Made by a program: the position numbers and the translations under genes
NCBI GenBank assembly: GCA_021325145.1
Contig: JAJPHR010000048.1
Span: forward strand, 46,840-110,839
DNA from: Verrucomicrobiota bacterium
GTDB taxonomy: Bacteria; Verrucomicrobiota; Verrucomicrobiia; Limisphaerales; Pedosphaeraceae
Reading direction: 5' to 3'
DNA length: 64,000 nt
Shown here: positions 1-9,013 of the stretch, in pieces
How the letters are laid out: the number at the start of each line of letters is the position of its first letter
How positions within the stretch are numbered: position 1 is the first letter of the stretch
The notes under the pieces: model-generated
Told to the model about the DNA's origin: nothing
Seen by the model: the letters and a program-made list of their open reading frames with translations, nothing else
The model's database searches: none

Positions 1-785
1 TGCGTGACATCACCGAACGCCGCCGTCTGGAAAAGGAGGTGCTGGAGATCAGTGATCGCGAGCAACGGCGCATCGGCCAGGATTTGCACGATGGTTTGGG
101 ACAGCATCTCACCGGGATCGAACTGATGGGCCAGGTTCTGGAGCAGAAACTGGCGCCAAAGTCCAAAGAAGAAGCAGCCCGGGCTTCTGAAATCACTGGT
201 TATGTGCGGGAAGCCATCCGCCAGACCAAACTCCTCGCCCGCGGCCTGGCTCCGGTCGTCCTTGAATCGGAGGGCCTGATGTCGGCATTACAGCAACTCG
301 CGAACAGCACGGAAAAGATGTTCCACATCACCTGCGAATTCCACTGCAACCTGCCCGTGCTGGTCGAGGACCACGCTGTCGCCACGCAGCTGTATCGCAT
401 CGCGCAGGAAGCCGTGTCCAATGCCATCAAGCATGGCCAGGCCAAACGGGTCCAGATTCATCTCCGCGCACCCAGCGACCGCATTGTGCTTATGATCAAG
501 GACCATGGTGTCGGTTTTCACAAACTTCCTCAGGAGCAAGCTGGGATGGGCTTGGGCATCATGCAATATCGCGCCGGCATGATTGGCGGGACCCTTTCAA
601 TTCAGAAGGATCTGGACGGCGGCACTTCCGTCATCTGCTCCTTGCGCAGGCCGGTTAGCAACGCTCTGGCGTCGAACGCGCGGACACCCATGTCAAAGCC
701 GGCCAGGCCACCGCGTGAAAAAGAGTCCCGGCCCTCGAAACGTTCGACCTTGCGCAAGCGCAACCCAGGCGCGCCACCCTCATGA
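1..785 (+). CDS. Sensor histidine kinase, NarL/DegS type (5' end missing)
   Basis: This is the C-terminal 260 residues of a two-component sensor kinase; the gene runs in from the left edge, in frame from base 3. The first visible residues (RDITERRRLEKEV) are the usual tail of a PAS domain. The HisKA_3 dimerisation helix follows, with the phosphoacceptor histidine in DLHDGLGQ (codon at 87-89). A HATPase_c domain comes next, with the N-box around AVSNAIKHG and G-boxes DHGVGF and GMGLGIM. The last 50 residues are basic, low in complexity and probably disordered. The stop overlaps the start of the response regulator by ATGA, so the two are translationally coupled. The signal sensed is unknown because the input domains are outside the window. 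The cbb3 oxidase genes downstream make oxygen or redox a guess only. Confidence 0.93.
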   Translation, partial: RDITERRRLEKEVLEISDREQRRIGQDLHDGLGQHLTGIELMGQVLEQKLAPKSKEEAARASEITGYVREAIRQTKLLARGLAPVVLESEGLMSALQQLANSTEKMFHITCEFHCNLPVLVEDHAVATQLYRIAQEAVSNAIKHGQAKRVQIHLRAPSDRIVLMIKDHGVGFHKLPQEQAGMGLGIMQYRAGMIGGTLSIQKDLDGGTSVICSLRRPVSNALASNARTPMSKPARPPREKESRPSKRSTLRKRNPGAPPS

Positions 786-1465
786 AGTCCAACAAGACTC
801 CCGCGAACACAAAGAAAAAGTTGCTGGTCGTGGATGACCATCCCATGATGCGCCAGGGATTGGCCCAACTCATCACCAACGAGCCCGATCTCGTCATTTG
901 CGCCGAAGCGGAGAACGGGCGTCAGGCCATTGAAGCCATCCCAAAGGCCAAGCCGGACCTCGTGCTCGCTGATATTTCCCTGCCCGACAAAAACGGGCTG
1001 GAACTGATCAAGGACATCCAGGCGCTCCACGCTGGCTTGCCCGTGCTCGTCATTTCCATGCACGAAGAGTCGCTTTATGCCGAGCGCGTGTTGCGGGCCG
1101 GGGGCCGTGGCTACATCATGAAACAGGAAGGCGGTAAAAAGCTCATGGAAGCCATCCGCCAGGTGCTTGGGGGCCGCATTTACGTCAGCGAAAAAATATC
1201 CAGCAAAATCCTTGAGGGCCTTTCCGGTCATTCTGCCAACGCGAGCCATCCCAAGGTTGAAATGCTGACTGACCGCGAGTTCGAAGTCTTGCAATTGCTC
1301 GGGCAAGGGCGCGGCACGCGTGAAGTGTCCCAGCAACTCCATTTAAGCATCAAGACCATTGAGGTCCACCGGGCTAACATCAAAAAGAAACTCGGGCTAA
1401 AAACCGCCACCGAATTGATCCGTTACGCCGTCCAGTGGGTGGAAACTCAAAGCGTCGGCCAATAG
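782..1465 (+). CDS. LuxR/NarL-family response regulator
   Basis: A 227-residue cytoplasmic DNA-binding response regulator, the partner of the kinase it overlaps by ATGA. The receiver domain covers roughly residues 13-130. It has the acidic pair VVDDH at 17-20, the phosphoacceptor Asp64 in LADISLP, and a conserved Lys near KQEGG. A LuxR-type helix-turn-helix covers about 160-220 (MLTDREFEVLQLL, then TIEVHRANIKKKLGL). Length and domain order are standard for NarL/FixJ regulators. Its targets cannot be read from the sequence. The cbb3 operon begins about 230 bases downstream on the same strand, but a REP-like element lies between them, so co-transcription is doubtful. Confidence 0.95.
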   Translation: MKSNKTPANTKKKLLVVDDHPMMRQGLAQLITNEPDLVICAEAENGRQAIEAIPKAKPDLVLADISLPDKNGLELIKDIQALHAGLPVLVISMHEESLYAERVLRAGGRGYIMKQEGGKKLMEAIRQVLGGRIYVSEKISSKILEGLSGHSANASHPKVEMLTDREFEVLQLLGQGRGTREVSQQLHLSIKTIEVHRANIKKKLGLKTATELIRYAVQWVETQSVGQ

Positions 1466-1528
1466 CAGAATAGCAGTCTTCTTTCCCCTTCTCCCAGGTC
1501 TTTTTCCGGTCGGGTTTCTCCGCCCTTA

Positions 1529-1609
1529 GAACCTATCCCGGTAGGACGGGCAGTCCTCTGCCCATCGTCGGCGCGCACGGAGTGACGCGCCCTACCGAGA
1601 TAGGCTCTC
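1529..1609. repeat. REP-like intergenic element, copy 1
   Basis: An element of about 80 bases with imperfect terminal inverted repeats, GAACCTATCCCGGTAGG at the left and CCTACCGAGATAGGCTC at the right. Two internal hairpins are present: GGGCAG-TCCT-CTGCCC and GGCGCG-CACGGAGTGA-CGCGCC. A near-identical copy lies at 25250-25326, and diverged or partial relatives lie near 13070, 19821 and 51655. All copies are intergenic. This looks like a REP or MITE-type family rather than a gene-specific regulator. Confidence 0.75.
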
Positions 1610-1692
1610 AGTCAATTCCTGTTCAGTAATCGCCAAAATACGGAGAGCCGTATCGACACGTGTTGCCAATATTAGCACGGACATTGTCAGCG

Positions 1693-4308
1693 ATGGCGAA
1701 ACGACCAACAACTGTTTCAGGCCACTCCGAGAATGGCCAAGGCGCGCCCGTGCCTCTGGCCAGCACGCCGGAGTCGCAAGCCAATGCCACCTCCACTCCC
1801 GGCGGCAGGCGCAAATGCTTTCACTGCGGCACACCCTGTCGCGGAGCGTCCTTTACCAGCGGCACTGAATTTTTCTGCTGCCAGGGCTGCCTCACGGTTT
1901 TCGAATTGCTCACCGCCAACGGCTTGACGCAATTCTATGAATTCGCCGACTCCGCCGGCGTGCGCGTCACCGCCAGCGGCGGCCAGGAACGATTCCGTTA
2001 TCTGGATGAATCCAGGGTGCGGGAGCGCCTGGTGGATTTCAGCAACCCTTGCCTTACCAAAATCACGTTTCGCATCCCGTCCATTCATTGCATTGCTTGT
2101 GTGTGGCTTTTGGAAAACCTGTTCCGCTTCAAACCAGGAATTGGCCGCTCGCAAGTCAATTTTCCCCGCAAGGAATTGGCGCTGTCCTTTGAGAACAAGC
2201 AGGTGCGGCTCAGCGAGATTGTGGCTCTACTCGCCTCGCTTGGCTACGAGCCGGAACTAAAGCTATCCGACCTCGAAAGCGCGCCCGTGAATCCCGCCGC
2301 GCGACGGCTGTGGCTCCAATTGGGTGTCGCCGGATTTGCGTTCGGAAATATCATGCTCTTCAGCATTTCTTCCTATCTGGGGCTGGACAGCTTCAGCGGA
2401 CCGGTGCTGAAAAAGATTTTTGGGTATCTCAGTCTCTCGCTGATCCTTCCGGTGCTTTGCTACAGCGCGGCCGATTACTGGCGCGCAGCCTGGGTCAGCC
2501 TGCGGCAACGCATGCTCACCATCGAGGTTCCCATCGCCGCCGGACTTGCCGCGCTCTTTGCCCAAAGCACCTATGAAGTCCTCTCGGGCCGGGGAGAAGG
2601 TTATTTCGACACCCTGGCCGGGCTGCTGTTCTTTCTCTTATGCGGGAGGTTGTTTCAACAGAAGACGTATGACCGGCTCACGTTTGATCGTGATTACAAG
2701 TCCTTCTTTCCACTCTCCATCACCCGGATGGATGGCGAAGGTGAGCAGCAAGTCTCCCTTTCGCAACTGGCTTTGGGTGATCATTTGCTGATCCGCAACG
2801 GCCAATTGATTCCCGCTGATGCCCGGCTCGTGCGCGGGCCCGCGCTCATCGATTACAGCTTCGTCACCGGCGAGTCGGAGCCGTTGGAACGGAACACGGG
2901 CGATCATCTGTATGCCGGCGGCCGTCAGATCGGGACCGTGATCGAGGTCGAAACCGTGAAGCCGGTTTCGCAAAGCTATCTAACGTCCCTCTGGAACCAG
3001 GATGCCTTCCGAAAGGAGAGGAACGACACGCTCAATACGCTGACCAACATTTACAGCCGCCGGTTCACCAGGATCGTGATTGCCGTCGCCGCGGGCGCAG
3101 CCCTCTTCTGGTGTTTTCACGATCCTCACCGCGCGGTCAAATCCTTTGCCTCCGTTCTCATTGTGGCCTGTCCTTGCGCACTGGCTCTGGCCGCTCCGTT
3201 TGCTCTCGGCACGGCGCAACGCGCGCTGGCCCGGCGAAATGTATTCCTGAAAAATCCCGGCGTCATCGAGACGCTCGCGCGGGCGAATGCCATCGTTTTC
3301 GACAAGACCGGCACTCTCACCGCTGCCGGGGCGGACGCGGTTGCTTTCCACGGCCAGCCGCTCACCGAATCCGAAGAGAACTGGCTCTGGTCCTTGACGC
3401 GGCAATCCACACACCCTTGTGCCGCGCGCATCAGTGAGACCATTGCCCGGCAATATTCCCCCGTCCCAGTCCGTTCGTTCCTCGAAACCACTGGCTGTGG
3501 CATCGAAGCCACCGTGGCAGGCCACGAGATTTGGATGGGTTCCGCCGCCTGGCTCGCATCCCGTCTGGCCCCCCCGACCCGGTCCGCGACCTCAGTTGCG
3601 TCCGGCAGTACCGTGCATGTGGCGATCGACGGGGAATATCGCGGCTGCTTTGTCCTCGCCAACGCCTTGCGCCCGGAAACCGACACTCTCCTGGCCGGCC
3701 TCTCCGCAGATTTCGAACTCGCCATGTTGAGCGGGGACAACGAGAAGGAATGCGAGCGTTTCCGGAGGCTGTTCGGCGACTCCGCCGCGCTCCACTTTCA
3801 CCAAAGCCCGTTGGACAAGCTGGGTTTCATCCGTCAACTCCAAGCTGCTGGGAAAACCATCATGATGGTCGGGGACGGTTTGAACGACGCCGGCGCTCTC
3901 AAGCAAAGCGACGTCGGCGTCGCCGTCGTGGAAAACATTCATGCGTTTTCGCCGGCCAGTGACGTGATCATCGCGGCGGCCATGGTGCCTCGCCTCCACA
4001 ATGTGCTGTGGTTTTCGAAGGTCTCCGTGCGCATCGTGCGCCTCAGCTTCCTGATTTCCAGCCTGTACAACGTGGTCGGCATCAGCATTGCCGCGCGCGG
4101 ACTGCTTTCCCCGGTCGTTTGCGCCGTGTTGATGCCGCTGAGTTCCATCACCGTGGTTGCTTTTGCCTGCGGACTGACGGGCTGGCTGGGAAGTCGCGCC
4201 GGATTGGACGCTGCCTCAACGGCTTCGGCCAACACCCCGAGCTGCCTGGATCAAAACAAGGCGAATCCGGACCATGGAGTTTTAACCGCTAAAGAGGTTT
4301 GCGCATGA
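1693..4308 (+). CDS. ccoI: Copper-type P1B ATPase of the cbb3 assembly system (CcoI/FixI)
   Basis: An 871-residue inner-membrane P-type ATPase that moves copper for assembly of cbb3 oxidase. The N-terminus has a cysteine-rich metal-binding segment (CFHCGTPC, then CCQGC), as in FixI-type pumps. An HMA domain with CIAC follows at about residues 133-136. The transmembrane ion site is Cys493-Pro-Cys495 (ACPCAL). The phosphorylated Asp537 lies in DKTGT, and the hinge GDGLND is near the C-terminus. The ATG at 1693 was chosen; a GTG at 1660 would add 11 residues, and neither has a strong ribosome site. The stop overlaps ccoS by ATGA. The gene leads the cbb3 module, which supports the CcoI assignment over a general copper exporter. 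Confidence 0.94.
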   Translation: MAKRPTTVSGHSENGQGAPVPLASTPESQANATSTPGGRRKCFHCGTPCRGASFTSGTEFFCCQGCLTVFELLTANGLTQFYEFADSAGVRVTASGGQERFRYLDESRVRERLVDFSNPCLTKITFRIPSIHCIACVWLLENLFRFKPGIGRSQVNFPRKELALSFENKQVRLSEIVALLASLGYEPELKLSDLESAPVNPAARRLWLQLGVAGFAFGNIMLFSISSYLGLDSFSGPVLKKIFGYLSLSLILPVLCYSAADYWRAAWVSLRQRMLTIEVPIAAGLAALFAQSTYEVLSGRGEGYFDTLAGLLFFLLCGRLFQQKTYDRLTFDRDYKSFFPLSITRMDGEGEQQVSLSQLALGDHLLIRNGQLIPADARLVRGPALIDYSFVTGESEPLERNTGDHLYAGGRQIGTVIEVETVKPVSQSYLTSLWNQDAFRKERNDTLNTLTNIYSRRFTRIVIAVAAGAALFWCFHDPHRAVKSFASVLIVACPCALALAAPFALGTAQRALARRNVFLKNPGVIETLARANAIVFDKTGTLTAAGADAVAFHGQPLTESEENWLWSLTRQSTHPCAARISETIARQYSPVPVRSFLETTGCGIEATVAGHEIWMGSAAWLASRLAPPTRSATSVASGSTVHVAIDGEYRGCFVLANALRPETDTLLAGLSADFELAMLSGDNEKECERFRRLFGDSAALHFHQSPLDKLGFIRQLQAAGKTIMMVGDGLNDAGALKQSDVGVAVVENIHAFSPASDVIIAAAMVPRLHNVLWFSKVSVRIVRLSFLISSLYNVVGISIAARGLLSPVVCAVLMPLSSITVVAFACGLTGWLGSRAGLDAASTASANTPSCLDQNKANPDHGVLTAKEVCA

Positions 4309-4502
4309 TCATCATTTTCCTGTTGATTCCTCTGAGCATCGTAGTGGCCGCCGGCTTTCTCTGGGCCTTCATTTGGGCGGTGCGGACGGGTCAATATGAA
4401 GACACCTGCACGCCCTCACTCCGAATGCTGATGGACGAAACTGCCGCCAAACGCCCCGTCAATAACATTTCTCCCAACCATCGACCCTCCAACGAACAAT
4501 GA
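4305..4502 (+). CDS. ccoS: cbb3 oxidase assembly protein CcoS
   Basis: A 65-residue protein with one N-terminal membrane helix (about residues 3-25, IIIFLLIPLSIVVAAGFLWA). The short charged tail begins AVRTGQYEDT, the usual CcoS pattern. CcoS is needed for cofactor insertion into the catalytic subunit of cbb3 oxidase. The start at 4305 overlaps the ccoI stop, with AAAGAGG eight bases upstream acting as ribosome site. Its own stop overlaps the ccoNO start by ATGA. Identification rests on small size, helix placement and position between ccoI and ccoN. Confidence 0.9.
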   Translation: MIIIFLLIPLSIVVAAGFLWAFIWAVRTGQYEDTCTPSLRMLMDETAAKRPVNNISPNHRPSNEQ

Positions 4503-6733
4503 ATGCAGCAGCCACCGACGTCCAAACCGTCAAAGAACCAGCCAAACAAGAACAGCGGGTCTCGGGCATCGAGACTTTCAAATACGATAATAAAATCGTC
4601 CGCGCCTTCGCGATCGCCACGGTTATCTGGGGCATTGTGGGCATGAGCGCCGGGCTGTTGGCGGCCGTGCAGCTGTTTTTCCCGGCAGCCAACCTTAACC
4701 TGCAATTCGTGACCTTTGGACGACTGCGCCCGCTCCACACCAACGCGGTGATCTTCGCGTTCGTGGGCAACGGCATGTTCATGGGCATCTATTACTCGCT
4801 TCAACGCCTGTGCCGGGCGCGGATGTTTAGCGATAGCCTGAGCTGGCTCAATTTCTGGGGCTGGAACGCCATCATCGTCTCTGCCGCCATTACGCTGCCA
4901 CTCGGCTTTACCAGCAGCAAGGAATACGCGGAATTGGAATGGCCGATTGACATTGCCATCGCCGTCATCTGGGTGACTTTCACCGTCAACCTGATCGGCA
5001 CCATCCTCAAGCGCCGGGAAAAGCACCTCTACGTGGCGATTTGGTTCTACATCGCCACGGCTCTCACGGTGGCGATGTTGCACATTGTGAACTCGCTCGA
5101 AATCCCGGTCACGATGTGGAAGAGCTACTCAGTCTATGCCGGGGTTCAGGATGCGCTCGTCCAATGGTGGTACGGGCACAACGCCGTGGCCTTCTTCCTC
5201 ACAACTCCCTACCTCGGATTGATGTATTACTTTCTGCCGAAAGCCGCGAACCGCCCCGTCTTTTCGTATCGGCTCTCCATCATTCATTTCTGGGCGTTGA
5301 TCTTCATTTACATCTGGGCCGGGCCGCATCACCTGCTTTACACCGCCCTGCCCGAATGGGCGCAATCCCTGGGCATGGTTTTCTCGGTGATGTTGGTTGC
5401 CCCCTCCTGGGGCGGCATGCTGAATGGGCTGCTGACACTCCGCGGCGCGTGGGACAAGGTGCGCCAGGATCCCATGCTCAAATTCATGGTGGTGGCAGTG
5501 ACTGCTTACGGCATGGCCACGCTCGAGGGACCGACGCTCGCAATCAAGAGCGTCAACTCGCTCTCGCATTACACGGACTGGACCATCGCGCACGTCCACA
5601 CGGGCGCGCTGGGTTGGAACGGCTTTCTCACCTTCAGCATGCTGTATTATCTCTTCCCGCGCCTCTACAACACGAAGCTCTGGTCCACCCGGCTCGCCAA
5701 TTATCACTTTTGGATCGCGCTGCTCGGAATGATGTTCTACATCGTGCCGATGTACTGGAGCGGCATCACCCAGGGAATGATGTGGAAACAGTTCACCAAG
5801 GACGGCTTTCTCCAGTATCCGAATTTCTTGGAAACCGTCATCCAGATCATCCCCATGTATCGGCTGCGTGCCATCGGCGGATCGCTTTATCTCATCGGCG
5901 CCTGGATAATGGCGTTCAACTTGTGGAAGACCGCTCGCAGCGGGGTATTCTCGCCCGATACCGAAGCACAGGCGGCGGTTGCCATTCCGTCGCACACCGA
6001 AAAGAAGCGCTGGAGCCATCGCGCGTTGGAAGCCAAACCGATGCTGCTGACCTCCCTGGCCTTTGGCGCTGTCGCCATCGGCGGCCTCCTCGAAATTGTT
6101 CCCATGATCGTCGTAAAGGAAAATGTTCCCACCATTGCGAGCGTGAGACCTTATTCGTCCCTGGAGTTGCTGGGCCGCGACATTTACATCCGTGAAGGCT
6201 GCGTTGGCTGCCATTCCCAGATGATCCGTCCGCTCCGCTCCGAAACGGAACGTTACGGCGAATATTCCAAGGCCGGCGAGTTCGTCTATGACCATCCGTT
6301 TCTATGGGGCTCGAAACGAACCGGGCCTGACCTGCATCGCATTGGCGGCAAGTATCCCGACGCCTGGCATTATAATCACCTGGATGATCCGCGTTCGACT
6401 TCACCCGGTTCCATCATGCCGCGCTACCCCTGGCTGCTGACCCAGAAGTTGGAAACCAATTCGCTGCCGGCTCGCATCGGCGCTTTGCGCAAAGTCGGCG
6501 TGCCTTATCCGACCGGATACGAAGCCAAAGCGCTGGCGGAACTAAAGGCGCAGCAGGCAAAAGTCGTGTTGAACCTTAAAGTCGGCTCCGTCACATCGGA
6601 CCCGGACGCAGAAATCATCGCTTTGATCGCCTACCTGCAGCGCTTGGGCACCGACATCCGGGCCACGCCCACCGCCGCGCCTGCGCCGCAAAAGACCGCC
6701 CAAGTGGCGCAACCAATCCAAAACACCAACTGA
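4499..6733 (+). CDS. ccoNO: cbb3-type cytochrome c oxidase, fused subunits I and II (CcoN-CcoO)
   Basis: A 744-residue fusion of the two catalytic-core subunits of cbb3 oxidase, the high-affinity terminal oxidase reducing O2 to water. Residues about 30-480 are the CcoN haem-copper subunit with some twelve membrane helices. Candidate haem and CuB ligands are His80 (RPLHTN), His227 (WWYGHNAV), His277-278 (GPHHLL) and His365/His367 (AHVHTG). After a linker and one helix (about 515-537), residues 550-710 are the CcoO monohaem cytochrome c. Its haem site is CVGCH at 568-572, with SIMPRYPWL supplying the likely axial Met. Most proteobacteria encode these subunits separately. There is no internal stop, so the fusion looks real. 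It overlaps ccoS by ATGA. Confidence 0.96.
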   Translation: MNAAATDVQTVKEPAKQEQRVSGIETFKYDNKIVRAFAIATVIWGIVGMSAGLLAAVQLFFPAANLNLQFVTFGRLRPLHTNAVIFAFVGNGMFMGIYYSLQRLCRARMFSDSLSWLNFWGWNAIIVSAAITLPLGFTSSKEYAELEWPIDIAIAVIWVTFTVNLIGTILKRREKHLYVAIWFYIATALTVAMLHIVNSLEIPVTMWKSYSVYAGVQDALVQWWYGHNAVAFFLTTPYLGLMYYFLPKAANRPVFSYRLSIIHFWALIFIYIWAGPHHLLYTALPEWAQSLGMVFSVMLVAPSWGGMLNGLLTLRGAWDKVRQDPMLKFMVVAVTAYGMATLEGPTLAIKSVNSLSHYTDWTIAHVHTGALGWNGFLTFSMLYYLFPRLYNTKLWSTRLANYHFWIALLGMMFYIVPMYWSGITQGMMWKQFTKDGFLQYPNFLETVIQIIPMYRLRAIGGSLYLIGAWIMAFNLWKTARSGVFSPDTEAQAAVAIPSHTEKKRWSHRALEAKPMLLTSLAFGAVAIGGLLEIVPMIVVKENVPTIASVRPYSSLELLGRDIYIREGCVGCHSQMIRPLRSETERYGEYSKAGEFVYDHPFLWGSKRTGPDLHRIGGKYPDAWHYNHLDDPRSTSPGSIMPRYPWLLTQKLETNSLPARIGALRKVGVPYPTGYEAKALAELKAQQAKVVLNLKVGSVTSDPDAEIIALIAYLQRLGTDIRATPTAAPAPQKTAQVAQPIQNTN

Positions 6734-6740
6734 ACGACTT

Positions 6741-6941
6741 ATGATCCAGCACATGGTTGAAAAAATCGGAGGCATTGCGAATTACGGAATGATTTCGATT
6801 TGCCTGTTTTTTGTCGTGTTCACCTGCGCCCTGGTTTGGGCGTTCCGACTGAAAGGAAAGTTCCTGAGCACCATGGGTTCCCTGCCCTTGGAAGACGAGA
6901 CAGAAGCTCCGGCCGCGAAAGGAGAAGCTCATCATGAATGA
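6741..6941 (+). CDS. ccoQ: cbb3 oxidase subunit IV (CcoQ-like)
   Basis: A 66-residue protein with one membrane helix (about residues 15-36, GMISICLFFVVFTCALVWAF) and a short charged tail. This fits CcoQ/FixQ, a small subunit that stabilises the cbb3 complex. It starts seven bases after ccoNO and its end overlaps ccoP by eight bases. The tail carries GEAHHE, where a GGAGAAG stretch at about 6920 probably serves as the ribosome site for ccoP. The family is poorly conserved, so position is a large part of the evidence. Confidence 0.82.
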   Translation: MIQHMVEKIGGIANYGMISICLFFVVFTCALVWAFRLKGKFLSTMGSLPLEDETEAPAAKGEAHHE

Positions 6942-7515
6942 AGAAAATGATCCGTTGTTGTTGGACCACGAAGTCGATGGCATTCGAGAGTTGGATAACA
7001 ATCTGCCGCGTTGGTGGGTCTGGTTGTTCAATCTGACAATCATCTTCGCTGTCGTTTACATGGGTTACTACCATGTCATCGGTGCAGGCGACCTCCAGGT
7101 TCCCGCTTACCAGAAGGAATGGCAGAAAGGTGAAGCGCTCAAGGCCGCAGCCCTGGCCCGGTTTGAAGCCGCGCTGGGCACACTGGAACCATCCAAGGAC
7201 CCGGCGGTGCTGGCGCAAGGGCAGCACACGTTTGTGACTTTGTGCGCCCCCTGCCATCGCGCCGACGGCGGCGGACTGGTGGGACCAAATCTTTGCGACG
7301 ACTACTGGATTCACGGTTCCAATTTCGTGGACAACGTCCGCACGATTCTGAACGGGGTTCCGGAAAAGGGCATGTTGACGTGGAAAGGTGTGCTGAAGCC
7401 GAACGAGATCCATGCCGTGGCCAGTTACATCTACACTCTGCGTGGCACCCATCCGTCCAATCCCAAACCGCCGGAAAATCAGCAGCAACCGGAAAAACCG
7501 AGCGCCTTTGAATGA
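6934..7515 (+). CDS. ccoP: cbb3 oxidase subunit III (CcoP), monohaem form
   Basis: A 193-residue membrane-anchored cytochrome c that passes electrons to the oxidase core. The N-terminus has the CcoP signature, acidic EENDPLLLDHEVDGIRELDNNLPRWW, split around residues 2-28. One membrane helix follows at about 29-48. A single haem-binding site CAPCH lies at 104-108, with a downstream Met in GMLTW as probable axial ligand. Classical CcoP is about 300 residues with two haem sites, so this copy has only one cytochrome domain. It overlaps ccoQ at the start and ccoG by ATGA at the end. Confidence 0.93.
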   Translation: MNEENDPLLLDHEVDGIRELDNNLPRWWVWLFNLTIIFAVVYMGYYHVIGAGDLQVPAYQKEWQKGEALKAAALARFEAALGTLEPSKDPAVLAQGQHTFVTLCAPCHRADGGGLVGPNLCDDYWIHGSNFVDNVRTILNGVPEKGMLTWKGVLKPNEIHAVASYIYTLRGTHPSNPKPPENQQQPEKPSAFE

Positions 7516-8999
7516 GCATGGCCGCTGCCAAATCTCCGAAGCCAGTCCGGCCCGGCTCAACGCCGGCCCACGATGGAAATGGGGAGGACTTTCGTGACCA
7601 TCTGGCGACGGCGGACAAGGATGGCAAACGCCGTTGGCTGTATCCGAAGAAGGCCTCCGGCCGCTTTTATCATGCGCGGACTTACGTAAGCTGGCTGTTG
7701 CTGGCCATTATGTTCGCGGGGCCATTCGTTCGTATTAATGGGAACCCACTCCTGATGCTGAACATTGTGGAACGCCGTTTCTCAATCCTTGGCCGGATGT
7801 TCTGGCCGCAGGATGTGGCGATTTTTGCCATCGCCACGTTGCTCTTCCTCACCAGCATCATTGTGTTTACCACCGCCTTTGGGCGATTGTGGTGTGGCTG
7901 GACCTGCCCCCAAACACTGCTCATGGAGATGGTCTTTAGCAAGATCGAGCATTTCATCGAAGGCGATGCCGCCGCCCGCCGGGCGCTGGATGCGGCTCCG
8001 TTGAGCGCGACGAAGCTTGCGAAGAAGGCGGTCAAGCATGCGATTTTTTTCGGCCTCTCTTTCGTGATCGGCAACACGCTGCTCAGCTACATCATCGGCA
8101 GTGATCAACTCATCCGCATCTCCACCGACAATCCGCTGAACCATTTGCAGGGACTGGGATTCATGGTCCTGTTCACCATCATTTTTTATCTGATCTTTGC
8201 GCGTTTCCGCGAACAAGCCTGCACATTCATTTGCCCGTATGGCCGGTTCCAATCAACCATGCTCGATGAGAACAGCCTGGTCGTGGCCTACGATTACAAG
8301 CGCGGCGAGCGCCGTGAACCACTGCATCGCGGTGAATCCCCCGAGGAACGGCTGGCAAACGGCTATGGCGATTGCGTGAATTGCCATCAATGTGTCGCCG
8401 TCTGTCCGACCGGCATCGATATTCGCAACGGCACACAAATGGAGTGCGTCAACTGCACCGCTTGCATCGATGCTTGCGACGCCATCATGGACAAAATCGG
8501 CCGCGCGAGAGGTTTGGTTCGTTACGCCTCCCTCAATGCCATCGAACGTGGCGAGCGCTTTCGTTTCACGCCGCGCCTGTTCGCTTACACCTTCGTGCTT
8601 TGTGCGCTTGCCTCGGTGCTCGCGGTACTCGTCTTCACACGCTCCAGCGTGGACACTACCCTGTTGCGCGCCCCGGGCGCACTTTTTCAAACCACCCCCG
8701 CCGGCTGGATTGAGAACCTCTACACCCTTAAGTTGGTCAACAAAACCTCCCGCGACATTACAGTTACACTGAAGCTCGAGAACCTGGACGGCAGGCTCAC
8801 CGTGATGGGCGGGCAGGATCTTATTGTGCCGAAAGAGCAACTGGCCCAGTCGTCGGTTTTGATCGAGCTGGACCCGGCGAAGCTGGAAGGAGCCAGCACC
8901 CGTTTAACAATCGGCGTTTATGCCGGCGGCAAGCGATTAGATGTCGTTAATACTGTGTTTATCGGACCCCGGGATGGGGCGACCAATCACGCAAATTGA
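7512..8999 (+). CDS. ccoG: cbb3 oxidase accessory iron-sulfur protein CcoG (FixG)
   Basis: A 495-residue membrane protein of the CcoG/RdxA/FixG family, which acts as a copper reductase in cbb3 assembly. There are about five membrane helices. Cysteine motifs CGWTCPQ and CTFICPYGRFQ lie in the membrane part. Two 4Fe-4S ferredoxin motifs follow, CVNCHQCVAVCPTG and CVNCTACIDACD. The C-terminal third is an Ig-like periplasmic domain (FixG_C) after the last helix near residue 360. Length is as expected. The start overlaps the ccoP stop by ATGA, so it is coupled to the structural genes. Confidence 0.95.
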   Translation: MSMAAAKSPKPVRPGSTPAHDGNGEDFRDHLATADKDGKRRWLYPKKASGRFYHARTYVSWLLLAIMFAGPFVRINGNPLLMLNIVERRFSILGRMFWPQDVAIFAIATLLFLTSIIVFTTAFGRLWCGWTCPQTLLMEMVFSKIEHFIEGDAAARRALDAAPLSATKLAKKAVKHAIFFGLSFVIGNTLLSYIIGSDQLIRISTDNPLNHLQGLGFMVLFTIIFYLIFARFREQACTFICPYGRFQSTMLDENSLVVAYDYKRGERREPLHRGESPEERLANGYGDCVNCHQCVAVCPTGIDIRNGTQMECVNCTACIDACDAIMDKIGRARGLVRYASLNAIERGERFRFTPRLFAYTFVLCALASVLAVLVFTRSSVDTTLLRAPGALFQTTPAGWIENLYTLKLVNKTSRDITVTLKLENLDGRLTVMGGQDLIVPKEQLAQSSVLIELDPAKLEGASTRLTIGVYAGGKRLDVVNTVFIGPRDGATNHAN

Positions 9000-9013
9000 A
9001 AAACCTTGCCATT

